Translations under genes and position numbers: made by a program
The notes under the pieces: generated by a model
The model's database searches: none
Told to the model about the DNA's origin: nothing
What the model saw: the letters and a program-made list of their open reading frames with translations, nothing else
From: Aquimarina spinulae
GTDB taxonomy: Bacteria > Bacteroidota > Bacteroidia > Flavobacteriales > Flavobacteriaceae
NCBI RefSeq assembly: GCF_943373825.1
Contig: NZ_CALSBP010000001.1
Location: 868,001-932,000, forward strand
Reading direction: 5' to 3'
Length of the DNA stretch: 64,000 nucleotides
Part shown: piece by piece, positions 63,331 through 64,000 of the stretch
Layout of the letters: each line of letters begins with the position of its first letter
Numbering within the stretch: position 1 is the stretch's first letter

Positions 63331-64000
63331 ATGAAAAAACAACTTTTATTCTTTGTTTTTATGCTGAGTGCTGTGATGGCGGGTCAGGAGTTACCAGATC
63401 TGGCTCCTCCTACTCCAGAGGTAGCCGCTATGGGTAAGTATCTTGATGTGCCTGTGAGTCTTTTTACAGGTACTCCTAATATTTCGATTCCACTGGCCAG
63501 TATCTCCGAGGGAATACTGAATGCTTCGGTCTCTGTGAGTTATCATGCTTCAGGGATTAGAGTAGGTGAGATGGCTTCCCGAGTGGGATTGGGCTGGTCA
63601 CTTCATGGCGGAGGTATGATCTCCCGCCAGGTTCGCGGTATTGCCGATGATCACACCGAAGGCTTTATTAATACCAGTAACACAATAGATCATTATTTTG
63701 CCCAGGATGCCAATGGGCGATCACAATTATTTCAATCCGCCATATCAGACAACCAGGATTTTGAATCAGATGTCTACCATATCAATGTCGCCGGGTTGTC
63801 CGGCAAGTTCTTTTTTAATCAGAACGGTACTATCGTTATGCACCAAAAGAGTGATTTAAAGATTGTGGCGCTTCGGGATGGGATTACCATTTCAGGATGG
63901 CAGGTGACCACCCCAGAAGGAGTGCTCTATAGTTTTGGAGAGATTCCGGGAACTACTCAACAGGTAGCTGAAATCAAGGAGACCCGTTTTTTTTCGCAAG
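63331..64000 (+). CDS. RHS/SpvB-like secreted protein, N-terminal part
   Basis: Open from the ATG at 63331 to the window edge (223 codons, no stop). Signal peptide at 1-20 (MKKQLLFFVFMLSAVMAGQE). The following segments are typical of Bacteroidota proteins with RHS or SpvB-like shells: VPVSLFTGTPNISIPLASIS, VSVSYHASGIRVGEMASRVG, LGWSLHGGGMISRQVRG, and VYHINVAGLSGKFFFNQNG. Full-length members are often 1000-3000 residues, with a C-terminal RHS core and a variable toxin or a T9SS domain. That part is outside the window, so the final function is open. Confidence 0.88.
   Translation, partial: MKKQLLFFVFMLSAVMAGQELPDLAPPTPEVAAMGKYLDVPVSLFTGTPNISIPLASISEGILNASVSVSYHASGIRVGEMASRVGLGWSLHGGGMISRQVRGIADDHTEGFINTSNTIDHYFAQDANGRSQLFQSAISDNQDFESDVYHINVAGLSGKFFFNQNGTIVMHQKSDLKIVALRDGITISGWQVTTPEGVLYSFGEIPGTTQQVAEIKETRFFSQ

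Overview
The window is AT-rich DNA from a member of the Bacteroidota, most likely a marine Flavobacteriaceae (an Aquimarina-like genus is a guess). The evidence is the type A and type B type IX secretion system (T9SS) sorting domains on secreted proteins, many lipoproteins with short lipoboxes, a TonB-dependent receptor with an N-terminal carboxypeptidase-like domain, the flavobacterial neighbourhood DUF4159/TrmH/AI-2E/PG_1098-type methyltransferase/RsmE/TsaD/TamB, and almost no Shine-Dalgarno sites. No transposase, phage gene or CRISPR array was seen.

Left part (1-10 kb, + strand): the tail of a T9SS cargo gene, then a cell-surface operon with a PKD lipoprotein, a long fibronectin-type protein, two small exported proteins (the second broken by a frameshift in a 9-A run) and an 800-residue outer-membrane barrel. 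An Lrp/AsnC regulator and a split small exported protein follow.

Accessory part (10-39 kb, mostly - strand): three tiny genes for cysteine-rich peptides with double-glycine-type leaders and a knottin-like cysteine order (C..C..CC..C..C), two of them in tandem. Around them lie two lipoproteins with duplicated leaders and upstream regions (one a HEIGH metallopeptidase), two small paralogues of unknown function, a cadherin/LRR lipoprotein and three T9SS cargo proteins, two of them large beta-helix proteins with Ig-like repeats. About ten of the upstream regions share a motif of about 40 bp with the core AAAAAAACACTTAATTCA on the coding strand, which suggests one regulon. A + strand block (17.5-22.5 kb) holds a split DUF4331 pair, a TPR lipoprotein and a TonB receptor; a DoxX-like protein and an ECF sigma/RskA anti-sigma pair lie convergently behind it.

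Right part (39-64 kb): tRNA-Ser, tRNA-Pro and tRNA-Arg in one - strand cluster, then housekeeping genes (RNA methyltransferases, tsaD, tamB, pfkA) interrupted by a 9 kb block of DinB-fold proteins, SigZ, a fatty acid hydroxylase-family protein and surface proteins. The window ends in the first 223 codons of an RHS/SpvB-like secreted protein preceded by a small helix-turn-helix gene.

The most interesting signals are the knottin-like leader peptides, the shared upstream motif and three apparently frameshifted genes.
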